DNA of 38,867 nucleotides, taken from NCBI GenBank assembly GCA_015654985.1, contig JAATFW010000172.1, forward strand, positions 1-38,867, in the 5' to 3' direction. Below the pieces are notes generated by a model. The model was not told the origin of the DNA and did not search any database. It saw only the letters and a program-made list of their open reading frames with translations. Shown one piece after another: positions 25,822 through 34,949 of this stretch. A program made the translations under genes and the position numbers. The number at the start of each line of letters is the position of its first letter. Within the stretch, counting starts at the first letter, position 1. This DNA is from Sphingobacteriales bacterium (GTDB lineage: Bacteria > Bacteroidota > Bacteroidia > Sphingobacteriales > Sphingobacteriaceae).

Positions 25822-27024
25822 ATGGCAAAAGTATTATTTTTAGGCATGCCGTCTCACGGACACGTAAATCCGACGCTGGGATTGGTGAATGAGTTGGTCA
25901 AACAGGGTGAAGAAATTGTTTACTTTGCTTCACCGGCATTCAGGGAAAAGATCGAAGCGGCGGGAGCGGAATTCAAAAGCTACAACGAAGACCTGGATAT
26001 TTTTAAGATGCCCGCCGGGAAAGAAAACGGCAAACCCGCCGGCGGACTTTTTGCAGCCATATACCGTATTATCGGTAAAGCGCCGGCGATCATTGACGAT
26101 ATTCTGGTGCAGACTGAAAGAATGAAATTCAGTTACCTGATTCATTCTGCAGCTTTCCCATTTGCCAAACCGATGACACAGATCCTCGGAATTCCCGCGG
26201 TATCATCCCTTGCCGTTTTTGCGGGACTGAGAAACTTCTCAGGAGCCAGGTTCAAAAATTTTCCAGGCGCAGAAGAAATGATGCAAAACTACCGGGAGGT
26301 TGCGGCTAAACTGGAACGTACCTATGCTATCCGCATGCCGGAAAACATAATGGAACTGTTGCTCAATAAGACTGAGCTGAACCTGGTGTATACCTCAAAA
26401 TATTTTGTACCCGACGCTGGCTTTTTTGACGGGAGCTACAAATTCGCCGGGCCTCCGGTATATACGAGAAAGGAGAACCTGGACTTTCCTTTTGAACAAT
26501 TGCGGGGAAAACGGGTGCTCTATATTTCCCTCGGCACCGTTTTCGGCAGTTTTAACCTGTCGCTCTATGACCTCTTTTTTAAAAGCTTTGCCGGTTGGGA
26601 TGGTATAGTGGTCATGGCCGCGCACAACGTCGGTCTCTCGTCATTCTCTATCCCGGATAATTTTATAATCAGAGACTATGTCCCGCAGTCTGCACTGCTG
26701 CCATACACCTCCGCAGCAATCACACATGCGGGCATGAACAGCATCAGCGACCTCATTAGCAGCCAGGTGCCGTTTGTATGTATACCCCTGGGAGCCGATC
26801 AGCCACTGCTGGCTAAACGGGCAGAAGAACTTGGTGCTACCATCGCACTTGATGCCGCCGGCCTGGATGCTGAAAAGCTTAAAGAGGCTGTAGAGAGAGT
26901 ACTGCGTGATCCGGCCTACCTGCAAAATATCAGAAAGATCGATCAGTCGTTTCGTGAAGCCGGCGGCTATCCGAAAGCGGTTGAAGAGATCTTCCTGTTT
27001 AAGCGGAAAAAAGGAATAATATGA
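25822..27024 (+). CDS. MGT-family (GT1) glycosyltransferase
   Basis: A cytoplasmic glycosyltransferase of about 400 residues, of the GT1 UDP-glycosyltransferase/macrolide-type family, which transfers a sugar from UDP-sugar to a small hydrophobic acceptor. I start at ATG 25822 (MAKVLFLGMPSHGHVNPTLGLVNEL), because the sequence upstream to the TTG at 25756 is not family-like. The N-terminal acceptor domain shows the PSHGHVNP nucleotide/acceptor entry motif. The C-terminal donor domain shows VLYISLGTVFGS, DYVPQSALLPYTSAAITHAGMNS and PLGADQPLLAKRAEELGA, covering the His/Gly donor-binding loop and the DQ motif. Its neighbours give no acceptor. It may decorate a secondary metabolite, or inactivate an antibiotic as the macrolide members do. 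Confidence 0.9.
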   Translation: MAKVLFLGMPSHGHVNPTLGLVNELVKQGEEIVYFASPAFREKIEAAGAEFKSYNEDLDIFKMPAGKENGKPAGGLFAAIYRIIGKAPAIIDDILVQTERMKFSYLIHSAAFPFAKPMTQILGIPAVSSLAVFAGLRNFSGARFKNFPGAEEMMQNYREVAAKLERTYAIRMPENIMELLLNKTELNLVYTSKYFVPDAGFFDGSYKFAGPPVYTRKENLDFPFEQLRGKRVLYISLGTVFGSFNLSLYDLFFKSFAGWDGIVVMAAHNVGLSSFSIPDNFIIRDYVPQSALLPYTSAAITHAGMNSISDLISSQVPFVCIPLGADQPLLAKRAEELGATIALDAAGLDAEKLKEAVERVLRDPAYLQNIRKIDQSFREAGGYPKAVEEIFLFKRKKGII

Positions 27025-27060
27025 TCGGGCTGAATTTACAGCGGGACAACTGAATTGTGT

Positions 27061-27228
27061 TTATTCCACCAAAGGCGGAACTTCCAGATATCCCCGGTCA
27101 AGATGCTTTGCATGTTCGAGGTAAAGGAATTCGTCCCGGTGCGGCTCAAAAATGCCATTATAGAGCAGGAAGGGCAAAAAGATCTTTATTAAAAAGAGGA
27201 TGTATAAAAGCCGGTTCAATTCTTTCAT
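27061..27228 (-). pseudogene. N-terminal remnant of a GT39/ArnT-like membrane glycosyltransferase
   Basis: A 55-codon reading from ATG at 27228 to TAA at 27061. It starts with a hydrophobic signal-anchor helix (RLLYILFLIKIFLPFLLYNG), followed by EPHRDEFLYLEHAKHLDRGYLEVPPLV. The HRDEFLYL...GYLEVPPL block is the first periplasmic loop signature of GT39/ArnT-like dolichyl- or undecaprenyl-phosphate-sugar-using transferases, which are normally about 500 residues with many TM helices. The reading stops immediately after VPPLVE and no later part is found, so the gene is truncated, with the break between 27025 and 27060. The remaining ORF could still make a short membrane peptide but should not be an enzyme. 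Confidence 0.75.
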
Positions 27229-27664
27229 TTAAGTGGTTATCTCGCGGTATTTAACATCATTAGTTGTAAACTAAAGAAATAAATATAAGACTTAAAACAG
27301 CGACTTCCGTTACAATTTGCAATACGTCAGCTTGTTTATAGCAACCAGAAAGCCTGGCAGACCAGATACCGTGGCTAAGGAGAATTAGTTACATCCGCAC
27401 CGTTAAAATTGTCAATGAATATCAGACAGGCGAGGAAAAGCAGTTGACGAATGAACTGTAGTCCCTGGCTTTTCTTCTGATATCCGGTTTCCTTCGTTAC
27501 GGCTATTGTATTGCCAGGAATGAATTAACAGGCTTAAAAACAAAGGAAATAGTAATAAAAGAAAGGGACTAAGATTTACAGAGAACTTCTTTAATCTGAT
27601 ATAGGTCATGATTGTAGCATATAACGCTGCAACAGGCTTAATAAAAGCATAAGGCAAAGAAATA

Positions 27665-27692
27665 CGAAGTTTCCGGTTCGGAGGAAACTTCG
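27665..27692. repeat. Perfect 10-bp inverted repeat
   Basis: CGAAGTTTCC (27665-27674) and GGAAACTTCG (27683-27692) are perfect inverse copies around an 8-base spacer. No U-tract follows on either strand, so it is not a normal terminator. It may be a protein-binding palindrome or a remnant of a mobile sequence. Confidence 0.5.
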
Positions 27693-27871
27693 CGATCTCT
27701 TTAGTTATAGCTGAAGTTAAGATTATATTTTTGACCAGATTCATCCCGTTATATGTTTGATACAGATCAAAGCTATAACAGATGAAGACGGAAAGCCAGA
27801 GTAATTAGGTATAAATACCGGATAACCCGGTGAATGCCGGAATTAAACCGGTAAATTTATTTCTTAGCTGT

Positions 27872-29074
27872 CTATTTCAGATTCTTATATCTCAGCATGG
27901 CCTCTGCAAAGTAATAATCTGCGTAGGTAAGAGGCACATCTACTTCCGACTTACCCGGTAAATTTCCTACACTGTGTTCTAATAGAAAACCATAGCTTTT
28001 ACCATACGGAGCGGTGTAAGCAGGTGAGCATAAAGCCCGGAGCATAGTTTCAGCCGCACCTAAATAGGTTTCACTGGTCTTTCCGGTATTGTAGCCTGCC
28101 AGTTCAATTAAAGCAGAAGCAATAACAGCCCCTGCAGAAGCATCGCGTAAAGCGTTTGGAATACCAGGAGCATTAAAATCCCAGTAGGGAATTTTGTCGG
28201 CCGGAAGGTTGGGGTGATTTAAAATAAAATCAGCAATATGATCAGCCTGCTGCAGGTACTTTTTATCTCTGGTTTCCCGGTACATTACGGTATAACCATA
28301 TAAACCCCATGCCTGGCCTCTCGACCAGGCTGATTCGTCGGCAGCGCCCTGTACCGTACGCTTTCTCTGTGATGTTCCTGTCTGAGGATTATAGTTTACC
28401 TGGTGGTAAGTGCTATAGTCGGGCCTGAAGTGATTCTCTATAGTAGTATTGGCATGAGTTACCGCAATCTTATAAAAGGATGAATCGCCGGTTTCTTTTG
28501 TTGCCCAGAACAGAAGTTCCAGGTTCATCATATTATCAATAATTACCAGAAAATCTGAAGGTTTGGAGTTCCACGAACGGATACATCCCACTTTTTCATC
28601 AAAACGGCTTGCCAGCGAACGGGCACTGTTTATCAGGATCTCCTTATATTCCGGTTTTGGATCAAGCCTCTCGGCATTGCCGAAGCTGCAATACATCATG
28701 AATCCAAGATCATGGGTAGATTTGTTATACTGCTCTTTTTCAAGAAGCGTTAGCTTTTTCAAGGCTTCTTCTCTTAGCTGCTGGTCTTTTGTTGCTTCGT
28801 AAAGATAAAGAAGGGTACCTGGATAAAAGCCGCTGCACCACCAATCCGATCCGCTTGTCATCAGCTTCCCATTCCTTTCAATAGAGCGCGGAAACTTATC
28901 TGCAGGAATCTCTTGCGTAAAGAACTTATATTGCCGGGTTGCATCGTTCAGGCTTTTATCAATTACCTGCAGCAAATCAGCTTTGGGTTTCAGACCGGCA
29001 GTCTGTCTGGTCTTACAGGCAGTACTTAAAAATATAAGTGCAATTAGAATTCCTGATGAAAGTTTTGTTTTCAT
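27872..29074 (-). CDS. GH88 unsaturated glucuronyl/rhamnogalacturonyl hydrolase
   Basis: A 400-residue lipoprotein (lipobox LSTAC, Cys20) of the GH88 (UGL) family, which removes the 4,5-unsaturated uronic acid left by polysaccharide lyases through vinyl-ether hydration. The (alpha/alpha)6 barrel is complete. Asp122 in THDLGFMMY and Asp180 in VIIDNMMNLELLFWA match the two catalytic aspartates of known UGLs, and the conserved SDWWCSGFYPGTLLYLYE and WSRGQAWGLYGY stretches are present. It is the last gene of the PUL2 operon, 69 bases after the DUF2264 gene. GH88 together with the sulfatase implies a sulfated uronate polymer, such as a glycosaminoglycan or an ulvan-like glycan. It is less likely a GH105 enzyme, which targets rhamnogalacturonan. 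Confidence 0.93.
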   Translation of the reverse strand: MKTKLSSGILIALIFLSTACKTRQTAGLKPKADLLQVIDKSLNDATRQYKFFTQEIPADKFPRSIERNGKLMTSGSDWWCSGFYPGTLLYLYEATKDQQLREEALKKLTLLEKEQYNKSTHDLGFMMYCSFGNAERLDPKPEYKEILINSARSLASRFDEKVGCIRSWNSKPSDFLVIIDNMMNLELLFWATKETGDSSFYKIAVTHANTTIENHFRPDYSTYHQVNYNPQTGTSQRKRTVQGAADESAWSRGQAWGLYGYTVMYRETRDKKYLQQADHIADFILNHPNLPADKIPYWDFNAPGIPNALRDASAGAVIASALIELAGYNTGKTSETYLGAAETMLRALCSPAYTAPYGKSYGFLLEHSVGNLPGKSEVDVPLTYADYYFAEAMLRYKNLK

Positions 29075-29143
29075 TTAATGTTCAGTGTATTTATTGTTTA
29101 TGATTATCGCTGCTGAAAAATTGAAGCGATGTTTAATTCTTTG

Positions 29144-30382
29144 TTAATCTTCAGAATGATCGGCCGGAACATCCAGCCCCTTCCATATTTTCCTGGCAGT
29201 CCAGTCTTTATCGCCGCCAGTCCATAACGGATCTGCAGGAGGCAGGCCTAATATGATAAAGGCCTCAGAGCATAAATAAAGGCTGCCCGTTGAAATGTAA
29301 ACTTCCCCGATACCAGGCTGGTGCCCATATAAACCAATCCGGAGCCAGCCGTCTTTATCAAATGTACCGGGAGCTTCGGCCTGTCTTTTAATCAGGGTAT
29401 ACAGAGCGGCCCGCACCTGCTGCGGTTCTATACCTTCGGGAAGCGCTTTCATGAAAGCTATTTGCGAAAGCAACTGAAAGGCACCGAAGCGATACGCCAG
29501 CGAGCGGCCTATCGGCGGATAGGTGCCTTCAGGAGAGATAAGGCGCTCCTGCACGGCAGCATATCGTTGAGAGCGCTTTAGCACCAGGCCCGAAATTCTC
29601 TTTGCCGGTTCGTTTTTATCTCTGGCCAGAAGTGTCTGAGTTACGTCCAGCAGCATAGGTTGAATCACAAAACTGTTATAATAATCCCAGTGAAAGTTTG
29701 GCCCGTCTCCGTAAGCACCATCTCCTTTATACCAGTTCATATGCGATTTAATGGCATAATCTATTCGCATCCGGTCGCACTGACCCTCAAACTTCAATAA
29801 TGCTGCCTCAATTTCAGCGCTGAAAAGCAGCCAGTTGCTGTAAGAAGGAGTAATCACTCTTGAAGATTTCAGGGCAGCAATAACATTGGTGCGGGTTTCA
29901 GCATCCAGCCGGCCCCAAAGCTGGTTTGGAGCACGCAATAAACCCTGTGCCAGAAATGCCGCATCTACCAGTGCCTGACCTCCCTTATTAAAATTCATAA
30001 AATCGGCAGCTTTAGGGTTCGTGGCATTTTTCAGGGATAATACAGCCAGATCAATATATTTTTTTCTCAACTGCCCTTCGGCTGTATGATCCGGGCCTAA
30101 TTCCAGCCAGGGAGCCAGACCTGCCATTAAACGGCCAAAAGCTTCAAGATAAGTATAATCCCTCCGGCCTTCATTCTTTGCCTCTACAGGCATTTGTTTT
30201 CTAAGCTCATTCCTGCTCAGTGCGTTCAATACCGGATCGGCAATATGAGTTAACGTGTTTACCAGATACTCCCGTTCCCGCTGACCGTCGTCGGGCCCGG
30301 GTGTTCCGGCCTTTACTGTCAGGCTGTTAAAATGCAGAGATAAAAGGATGACACCTGTTAGTTTAAATTTATTTATCTTCAT
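29144..30382 (-). CDS. DUF2264-domain exported protein
   Basis: A 412-residue exported protein with a signal peptide (about 1-26, ending TVKAGT). The mature part fits DUF2264: an N-terminal REYLVNTLTHIADPVLNALSRNELR helix, RRDYTYLEAFGRLMAGLAPWLEL, FMNFNKGGQALVDAAFLAQGLLRAP, and GDGAYGDGPNFHWDYYNSFVIQPML. The all-helical pattern resembles the (alpha/alpha) toroids of lyases and heparinase-type proteins. The family is found near polysaccharide-degrading genes but its reaction is not established to my knowledge. In this operon it would act on or bind uronate oligosaccharides between sulfatase and GH88. The invariant-looking His/Tyr cluster in FHWDYYNS is a reasonable active-site candidate (inference). 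Confidence 0.85.
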   Translation of the reverse strand: MKINKFKLTGVILLSLHFNSLTVKAGTPGPDDGQREREYLVNTLTHIADPVLNALSRNELRKQMPVEAKNEGRRDYTYLEAFGRLMAGLAPWLELGPDHTAEGQLRKKYIDLAVLSLKNATNPKAADFMNFNKGGQALVDAAFLAQGLLRAPNQLWGRLDAETRTNVIAALKSSRVITPSYSNWLLFSAEIEAALLKFEGQCDRMRIDYAIKSHMNWYKGDGAYGDGPNFHWDYYNSFVIQPMLLDVTQTLLARDKNEPAKRISGLVLKRSQRYAAVQERLISPEGTYPPIGRSLAYRFGAFQLLSQIAFMKALPEGIEPQQVRAALYTLIKRQAEAPGTFDKDGWLRIGLYGHQPGIGEVYISTGSLYLCSEAFIILGLPPADPLWTGGDKDWTARKIWKGLDVPADHSED

Positions 30383-30460
30383 TAGAATAATTACTGATAT
30401 AACATATTGCTTTTAAATGATCCATGAGATCACCTCGCTAAGCTCTCCCCCGTTTACACC

Positions 30461-31552
30461 TCAATGTTTTAAAACACTTTCGATCTTTTCTCCTATTGTG
30501 TGTTTGCTGGTAAAATCAAAGCCTAAAAAAGCGGCGAAAGTTTTTGCATACTGAAACTGATAGGCTTGTCCGGGAGTCTTTATCTCTCCCAATGGTTTTA
30601 TATCCGGCCCCATCACGGCAAACCAGATCTCATCTGAACGCGGAACTGTGGCACTATGATTTCTCCAGGCATCCGCATCACCTCTCCCATGATCTACAGC
30701 AATAAAAAGTGTGGTTTGATCTTTATAAAAAGGATCACTCTGAATGTACTTCCACAAATCTGAGATCATTGCATCATTATAGTGAGCGGCATCGAGATAA
30801 AAATCATATTTACCCTGATGTCCAAAGGCATCTGTATCTATAAAGCTTAACTGAAGAACTTTAGGATGATTCTTTTTCAGATATTCCCGTGCCATAAAAT
30901 AGGTCACGGCGTCCGGGCGTTCTGCGGATCCGAAGATTTTAGGCAGGTAATGTTGCTGCTCATTCAGTACCTTTTGCGTTTCATTCAGATCCGGAGCATT
31001 AAAATTGGCATACCCTGCATTTACAGGGAATCCGCATCGTTCTTTATTGAGGATCCTGTTAAATGCGCTCCATGACGTAAATGCAGCAACCTGTTTCTGA
31101 TACCCGGGTTGCTTATTAATAAATTCGAGAACATTTGGGTTTGGATTGGCCTTATAATTATTAGAATTAACAAGGGTATCCGGATAGCCTGTAAATATCT
31201 CGTTATAACCGGGATAAGAGAACCAGTACCTGTTCTTTACATTTACAAAATTGCCCAGATCACGGTTACCAAAGATCTGTCCATCCTTTGCAATTGTATT
31301 CCAGAAAAAAGGCATCAATTTCTCTCTTCTTTCATAAATATCCTTTCCCCAAAATTTTCTTATCCTTGCGGCCGAATCCTGGGAAGTAAATTGCTTTCCA
31401 AACAAATACGTCGAATCTGCTCCTCTGAACAGATCTTTCCAGCGATAGCCATCGAATGTTACGATGATCAGTTTATTTGATTTATGCCCCTGTGCAAACG
31501 ACACCTGGGTTATTATAATAAATGATATAAAAAGAACAAGTGTTTTTTTCAT
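30461..31552 (-). CDS. Alkaline-phosphatase-superfamily phosphodiesterase (NPP-like), exported
   Basis: A 363-residue exported metal-dependent hydrolase of the alkaline phosphatase superfamily, closest to type I phosphodiesterase/nucleotide pyrophosphatase proteins. A signal peptide (about 1-21, ending SFAQG) precedes the fold. Visible metal ligands are Asp34 (TFDGYRW), FIDTDAFGHQG (Asp and His) and AVDHGRGDADAW with a later His in WRNHSA. The usual TFPNHYT nucleophile stretch reads SYPGYNEIFTG here, so the nucleophile position is Ser112 instead of Thr. Sulfatase and phosphodiesterase activities are close in this superfamily, so a sulfoester or phosphoester target cannot be decided by sequence. 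It lies between the sulfatase (32 bases) and DUF2264 genes in PUL2. Confidence 0.85.
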   Translation of the reverse strand: MKKTLVLFISFIIITQVSFAQGHKSNKLIIVTFDGYRWKDLFRGADSTYLFGKQFTSQDSAARIRKFWGKDIYERREKLMPFFWNTIAKDGQIFGNRDLGNFVNVKNRYWFSYPGYNEIFTGYPDTLVNSNNYKANPNPNVLEFINKQPGYQKQVAAFTSWSAFNRILNKERCGFPVNAGYANFNAPDLNETQKVLNEQQHYLPKIFGSAERPDAVTYFMAREYLKKNHPKVLQLSFIDTDAFGHQGKYDFYLDAAHYNDAMISDLWKYIQSDPFYKDQTTLFIAVDHGRGDADAWRNHSATVPRSDEIWFAVMGPDIKPLGEIKTPGQAYQFQYAKTFAAFLGFDFTSKHTIGEKIESVLKH

Positions 31553-31584
31553 AAATAAATATCCGTTATTTTCTTTTTTTATTG

Positions 31585-33099
31585 TTATTCTTCCTGATTT
31601 TTTTGTTCGCCCTGCGGCTTATCATATAAGCCCGTATTGCCTTTGACCCAAAGGGACAGCATCCTTTTTACTACACCGGGTTGATCACCCGCTACATTAT
31701 TATTTTCATAAGGGTCGGCAGTATGATCATATAATTCATCGGCCGGCTGCTGAGTCCTGAAATATCTGGTAAAACGAAAATTGTCTGTTCTTACGCTTAT
31801 ACCCTTCCTGTAGTAGCTGTAAGCTGCATTGTCCCAGTTGTTATCAGGATTCTTCAGCAGCGGCACCAAACTTTTACCATCTGTTTTATAAGTCTGTTTA
31901 ATGCCACAGAGATCCATCAAAGTTGGATAGACATCTATTGAACTTACTATTTTATCGCAATAACCTCCCTTAAGGCCGGGAACCTTTATAATCAACGGAC
32001 TTCTTAAAGCATATTCAGAAAGAGTATGCTTACCCCAAACCCTGTCATCTCCTAAATGCCATCCATGGTCGCCCCATACAACGATAATAGTATTCTTGTC
32101 GAGCTTCAGGCGCTGCAATTCCGCAATCACCTTACCGATCTGCGCATCCACATAACTTACACTTGCATAATAAGCATGTCTTAGTTTCCGGGCATATGCA
32201 TCAGATACCGGCTTCGACAGGGAAGCTTTTTCTTCTCCCAGTCTATAGCCATTAAACTCTGCACTCTGATGTAAACTTGCAGTGCTTACATTCTTTGGAA
32301 TGTCAGGAGAGCGGGTCAATTCGATTTTCGGCTCGTCATACATGTCCCAATACTTTTTTGGGGCATTAAACGGGAGATGGGGTTTAAAAAAACCTACGCC
32401 AAGGAAGAAGGGCTGCCTTTTCCCTGCAACCTCCTGCAATTTCTTAGCTGCTAATTTAGCCGTCAATCCATCCACGTAACTTTCATCATCAGTACCTGCA
32501 TCTTCATAGGGTTTCACTGCACCCTTTAACTCATTGCGGTTGGTCCCGTTCGAATAGCCAAAGAAGGCATTCCAGCCGGTACCCCATTTACCGGGATCCA
32601 GAAGCATCTCATCCCAGCTTTTGGGCAATTCGCGCTCTGTTCCTTTCGGTTCAAGGTATTTGTAAATATACCCGTCGGGTGAATGGCTGATTTTACCGAT
32701 TCCAACGGTATAGTAGCCATTATTTCGCAGGGATTGTACAAAAGATTCCGGCACGTTTTCATCGTGCGGCGAAGCCATCTTATGCTCTATCGCTTCGTTG
32801 CTTAAATCGTTGACAGTACGGGGAAGCATACCGGTAAGTATGCTTGCCCTCGAAGCGCCGCATGTGGGAACTGTTACAAACTGCTTCCTGAATACGGATG
32901 CCTGAGAGGCAAACTTATCGAGGTTTGGCGATCGGATAACGCTGTTACCATAGCAGCCAAGGTCAGGGCGCAGATCATCGGCAAAAATAAACAGGACGTT
33001 ATATCCCGGCGTTTTCTCTCTCTGGTCTTTCATCCTGAACGAAGCTGCTACCAGGAATACTGCTATTACTAATATGCCCAGTTTTTTTTTAATTCCCAT
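31585..33099 (-). CDS. S1-family sulfatase, iduronate-2-sulfatase-like
   Basis: A 504-residue exported sulfatase. The open frame begins at 33150, overlapping the SusD stop, but Met at 33099 opens a good signal peptide (GIKKKLGILVIAVFLVAASF), so I start there. Asp41-Asp42 (FIFADDLRPD) are metal ligands. The activation site is Cys80 in TCGASR (C-x-A-x-R), the residue converted to formylglycine by an FGE or anSME maturase, which is not in this window. The C-terminal WGDHGWHLGDDRVWGKHTLSEYALRSPLI stretch is typical of iduronate-2-sulfatase-like members (S1_7 type). Desulfation of uronate or hexosamine residues fits the downstream GH88, but the exact bond is an inference. Confidence 0.92.
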   Translation of the reverse strand: MGIKKKLGILVIAVFLVAASFRMKDQREKTPGYNVLFIFADDLRPDLGCYGNSVIRSPNLDKFASQASVFRKQFVTVPTCGASRASILTGMLPRTVNDLSNEAIEHKMASPHDENVPESFVQSLRNNGYYTVGIGKISHSPDGYIYKYLEPKGTERELPKSWDEMLLDPGKWGTGWNAFFGYSNGTNRNELKGAVKPYEDAGTDDESYVDGLTAKLAAKKLQEVAGKRQPFFLGVGFFKPHLPFNAPKKYWDMYDEPKIELTRSPDIPKNVSTASLHQSAEFNGYRLGEEKASLSKPVSDAYARKLRHAYYASVSYVDAQIGKVIAELQRLKLDKNTIIVVWGDHGWHLGDDRVWGKHTLSEYALRSPLIIKVPGLKGGYCDKIVSSIDVYPTLMDLCGIKQTYKTDGKSLVPLLKNPDNNWDNAAYSYYRKGISVRTDNFRFTRYFRTQQPADELYDHTADPYENNNVAGDQPGVVKRMLSLWVKGNTGLYDKPQGEQKNQEE

Positions 33100-33140
33100 G
33101 TGCCTTACTAATATGCCTTTTAATCTTCTTAATTTACCAA

Positions 33141-34901
33141 TTACTCCCATCCGGGATTTTGGATCATTTGAGGCGACTTCGTAATTTCTTCTCTATAGAT
33201 CGGCAGGAGATACATTTCGGGCCTGAAGTTTCTCCTTCGGCCGGCTGCCTCGACATCTATTTCGTTATAAGTATATGCCGAACCGGTCTTTGTAATTTTC
33301 ATTGCCTTGTTGAAACCGTTCAGTACATCCATTGCAGTCATCCAGCGGCGCACATCAAAGAAACGATGATCTTCGAACGATAACTCAATACGACGTTCGT
33401 TACGTATTATCTCTCTCATTTCGTCCTTCGTCATACCGGCTTTCAATCCGTACATTTCATCTGTACCTGCTTCTATGCCTGCACGCTCCCTTATTTGTTT
33501 AATTATATCAGCGGCTTCATCCGGTTTGCCGGTTTCGTTGATTGCTTCAGCGTAATTAAGTAATATTTCAGCATACCGTATTAATGGCAGCCCTCTCTGG
33601 GTATTGATCTTGTTAGCATTCGATGTCTTTTCATCACACATTTTCCGGCAGTAATATCCGGTAACGGTCATCACATTATAGCCATCCTGGGGAGCGCCAT
33701 CATATGTCCAGACATCTTCCAGCGCAGCAGTTCTGTTAGAATACTTACTTCCGTTGTAAATCACACTGTAAGCAAAACGGGGGTCTCTGTTCGCATAAGG
33801 ATTCTTTTTATCATACTTAGAGTCCGGGTCCGTGATCGCTTTCCCATCCTTCATCGGAAAGCAATTTACAAAGTTCTGGGTAGGGTAACCATAGTATCCT
33901 CCTGAACGTGAAGGCGGATTATAATACTGTTCAATATCAATGTTAGGAGGAAGATTTGCAAAGAAAATATATTCAGGGTTCTTTCTCGTCAGGAACACGT
34001 TATAGAAGCCTAAACCCGGTTTTAATGGATCTGAGTTATCTATTACAAGTTGATAATAAGGGGTATTCATCACGTCTCTGGCAGCATCCGCGGCCCGTTG
34101 CCAGCGGCTTGCATCATATGCAGGGTACCCGGCCACCCGGATCTTTTCGGCAAGGTTAGAAGTGTTGCGGTATTGCAGTGTTGACATACCTCCGTTAAAT
34201 AACGGACTTGCAGCATATAACAGCACCCGGGATTTTAAGGCCAGGCAGGCACCTTTTGTTACTCTTCCATAATCCCTCTCCTCATACCCGTCTGGTGCCG
34301 GCAGTATATTTGCACACTCATCCAGTTCGCTCACTACGTAGTTCACACATTCTTCATAAGTATTTCTCGGAATGTCGATATTGGTGGAAATATCCGAAAA
34401 AACAGTATCCCTCAAAACAGGAACACCACCAAAGCTCTTCATCAGGTATTCATAATACCAGGCTCTCAGAAATCTGGCCTCGCCCTCCAGCCGTCTTTTC
34501 ATCGGAGACGACAATGGCGTTTGCGGCAGGTTTTTCAGAAACATGTTCACCCGCCTGATATTGGTGTAAGGGGTAGTCCACTGGTCCTTTATAGGGAAAT
34601 TTCCCGGTGATACCGCACCAGAGTACATAATCACGATACGTTGGGTCCCTCCATAGAACCGGTACTCCATATCATCGGTGGTTGATTCAAGGTTTCCCTG
34701 GCTGTCCCAGCGCCTTTTATTGAAGCTGAACTTCACATCCGAATAGATCCCTGTCAGGAACGCGAAGGTATTGGTACTATCGCTGAAGATCTGTTCCTCG
34801 CTCAGGCTGGTGAGATCTGTGGTTTTATCCAGGAAATCGGCTTTTTTGCATGACACCATTATAGCAATCAGCGTTACGCAAAGTATAATATATTTTTTCA
34901 T
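33141..34901 (-). CDS. SusD/RagB-family surface lipoprotein (PUL2)
   Basis: A lipoprotein of about 586 residues that caps the PUL2 SusC. I chose Met at 34901 because it opens the signal peptide MKKYIILCVTLIAIMVSC with lipobox Cys18; the frame itself extends to 34943. It has SusD-like_3 and SusD_C features: WTTPYTNIRRVNMFLKNL, RAWYYEYLMKSFGGVPV, LPLIRYAEILLNYAEAINETGK, and IIRNERRIELSFEDHRFFDVRRW, ending NPGWE. It follows susC by 48 bases. Its C-terminal half is clearly related to the partial SusD at the right window edge (NERRIEL, EHRFWDLRRW, ITKTGTALSY), so PUL2 carries paralogous SusCD pairs. Confidence 0.93.
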   Translation of the reverse strand: MKKYIILCVTLIAIMVSCKKADFLDKTTDLTSLSEEQIFSDSTNTFAFLTGIYSDVKFSFNKRRWDSQGNLESTTDDMEYRFYGGTQRIVIMYSGAVSPGNFPIKDQWTTPYTNIRRVNMFLKNLPQTPLSSPMKRRLEGEARFLRAWYYEYLMKSFGGVPVLRDTVFSDISTNIDIPRNTYEECVNYVVSELDECANILPAPDGYEERDYGRVTKGACLALKSRVLLYAASPLFNGGMSTLQYRNTSNLAEKIRVAGYPAYDASRWQRAADAARDVMNTPYYQLVIDNSDPLKPGLGFYNVFLTRKNPEYIFFANLPPNIDIEQYYNPPSRSGGYYGYPTQNFVNCFPMKDGKAITDPDSKYDKKNPYANRDPRFAYSVIYNGSKYSNRTAALEDVWTYDGAPQDGYNVMTVTGYYCRKMCDEKTSNANKINTQRGLPLIRYAEILLNYAEAINETGKPDEAADIIKQIRERAGIEAGTDEMYGLKAGMTKDEMREIIRNERRIELSFEDHRFFDVRRWMTAMDVLNGFNKAMKITKTGSAYTYNEIDVEAAGRRRNFRPEMYLLPIYREEITKSPQMIQNPGWE

Positions 34902-34949
34902 CAGACTATTGTTTTTTAACGGCAATGAAGCTGTCATCATCAATTTTTC

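Larger units (their letters stand above)
27025..27871. other. Decayed boundary region between PUL1-side genes and PUL2
   Basis: About 850 bases with no intact gene that I can support. They hold the GT39 remnant at 27061-27228, an AT-rich stretch, a minus-strand open frame of 110 codons (27412-27744, one hydrophobic segment, no family features, not accepted as a gene), a perfect inverted repeat at 27665-27692, and CCGG-rich short repeats at about 27815-27855 just downstream of the GH88 gene. Those repeats include ACCGG/CCGGT arms that could act as a weak terminator for PUL2. Confidence 0.5.

Noticed and set aside
27057-27254. Plus-strand 65-codon ORF
   Set aside because: It is the opposite strand of the GT39 remnant, whose HRDEFLYL...EVPPL signature is convincing.
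27412-27744. Minus-strand ORF of 110 codons with one hydrophobic stretch
   Set aside because: No signal peptide or family pattern, it contains the perfect inverted repeat, and a short open frame overlaps it on the other strand; it lies in a decayed region.
31585-33150. Sulfatase start at 33150
   Set aside because: The 17 extra residues are basic and precede a full signal peptide; Met at 33099 is preferred.
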